Shown piece after piece: positions 13,856 to 13,905 of a stretch of 13,905 bases of DNA; the first letter of the stretch is position 1; each line of letters begins with the position of its first letter. The stretch is from contig CAMCIP010000039.1 in the NCBI GenBank assembly GCA_945874855.1, positions 1 to 13,905 on the forward strand, in the 5' to 3' direction. The notes under the pieces are model-generated. The model saw only the letters and a list, made by a program, of their open reading frames with translations, made no database searches and had not been told where the DNA came from. The stretch is from Brevundimonas vancanneytii. Lineage in GTDB: Bacteria; Pseudomonadota; Alphaproteobacteria; Caulobacterales; Caulobacteraceae. The position numbers and the translations under genes are program-made.

Positions 13856-13905
13856 GTGTCCCTTTCCGCCGCCGACGATCGGCCCGTGTCGGACCTGATG
13901 GCCGA
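13856..13905 (+). CDS. Possible start of a divergent gene, cut by the window edge
   Basis: A GTG at 13856 opens a frame of 16 codons that continues past the window end (VSLSAADDRPVSDLMA). CCCGAGA lies 6-12 nt upstream as a weak ribosome site, and the codons are G/C-ending like local genes. Its position, diverging from purE with a promoter-like region between, favours a real gene start. Too little is visible to name a function. Confidence 0.35.
   Translation, partial: MSLSAADDRPVSDLMA

Overview
The window looks like chromosomal DNA from a high-GC alphaproteobacterium, most likely Caulobacterales and perhaps Brevundimonas. That placement is inferred from the strong G/C bias at third codon positions, the protein families as I remember them, and promoter-like sites resembling the Caulobacter housekeeping consensus (TTGaCgS, 10-14 bp, GCTANAWC). 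No similarity search was run. The DNA is gene-dense, with no intergenic gap over 300 bases, and I see no insertion sequence, integrase, phage gene, CRISPR array or defence island.

Layout. Positions 1-5308 read rightward: the 3' part of an M28 metallopeptidase, tRNA-Leu(UAA), a secreted PafA/PhoK-type alkaline phosphatase, pyruvate kinase, a D12-class DNA adenine methyltransferase and a small one-helix membrane protein. Positions 5305-8893 read leftward as a tight operon: ABC ATPase, ABC-2 permease, 3-methyladenine DNA glycosylase I (tag) and ribonuclease HII (rnhB). Two of its junctions are ATGA overlaps and one has a 3-nt gap. A four-TM membrane protein (9053-9472, +) diverges from this operon and runs tail-to-tail into a secreted M23 peptidase (9451-10059, -). 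A GDSL esterase autotransporter follows (10253-12070, -) with a clear intrinsic terminator. The purine genes purE and purK (13739-12168, -) come next, and a possible gene start leaves the right edge on the + strand.

The genes fall into themes rather than one pathway. Central metabolism is represented by pyruvate kinase and by PurE/PurK, two consecutive steps of purine synthesis. Genome maintenance is represented by Tag, RNase HII and the methyltransferase. Exported hydrolases (M28 peptidase, phosphatase, M23 peptidase, esterase autotransporter) fit an oligotroph that scavenges phosphate, peptides and esters and remodels its wall.

I found no convincing undescribed multi-gene system. The items most worth a second look are the orphan D12 methyltransferase behind pyk, the palindrome covering the -35 region of the purE promoter, the shared CTAG double stop at 5305-5308, and the coupling of an ABC exporter to two DNA-repair genes.
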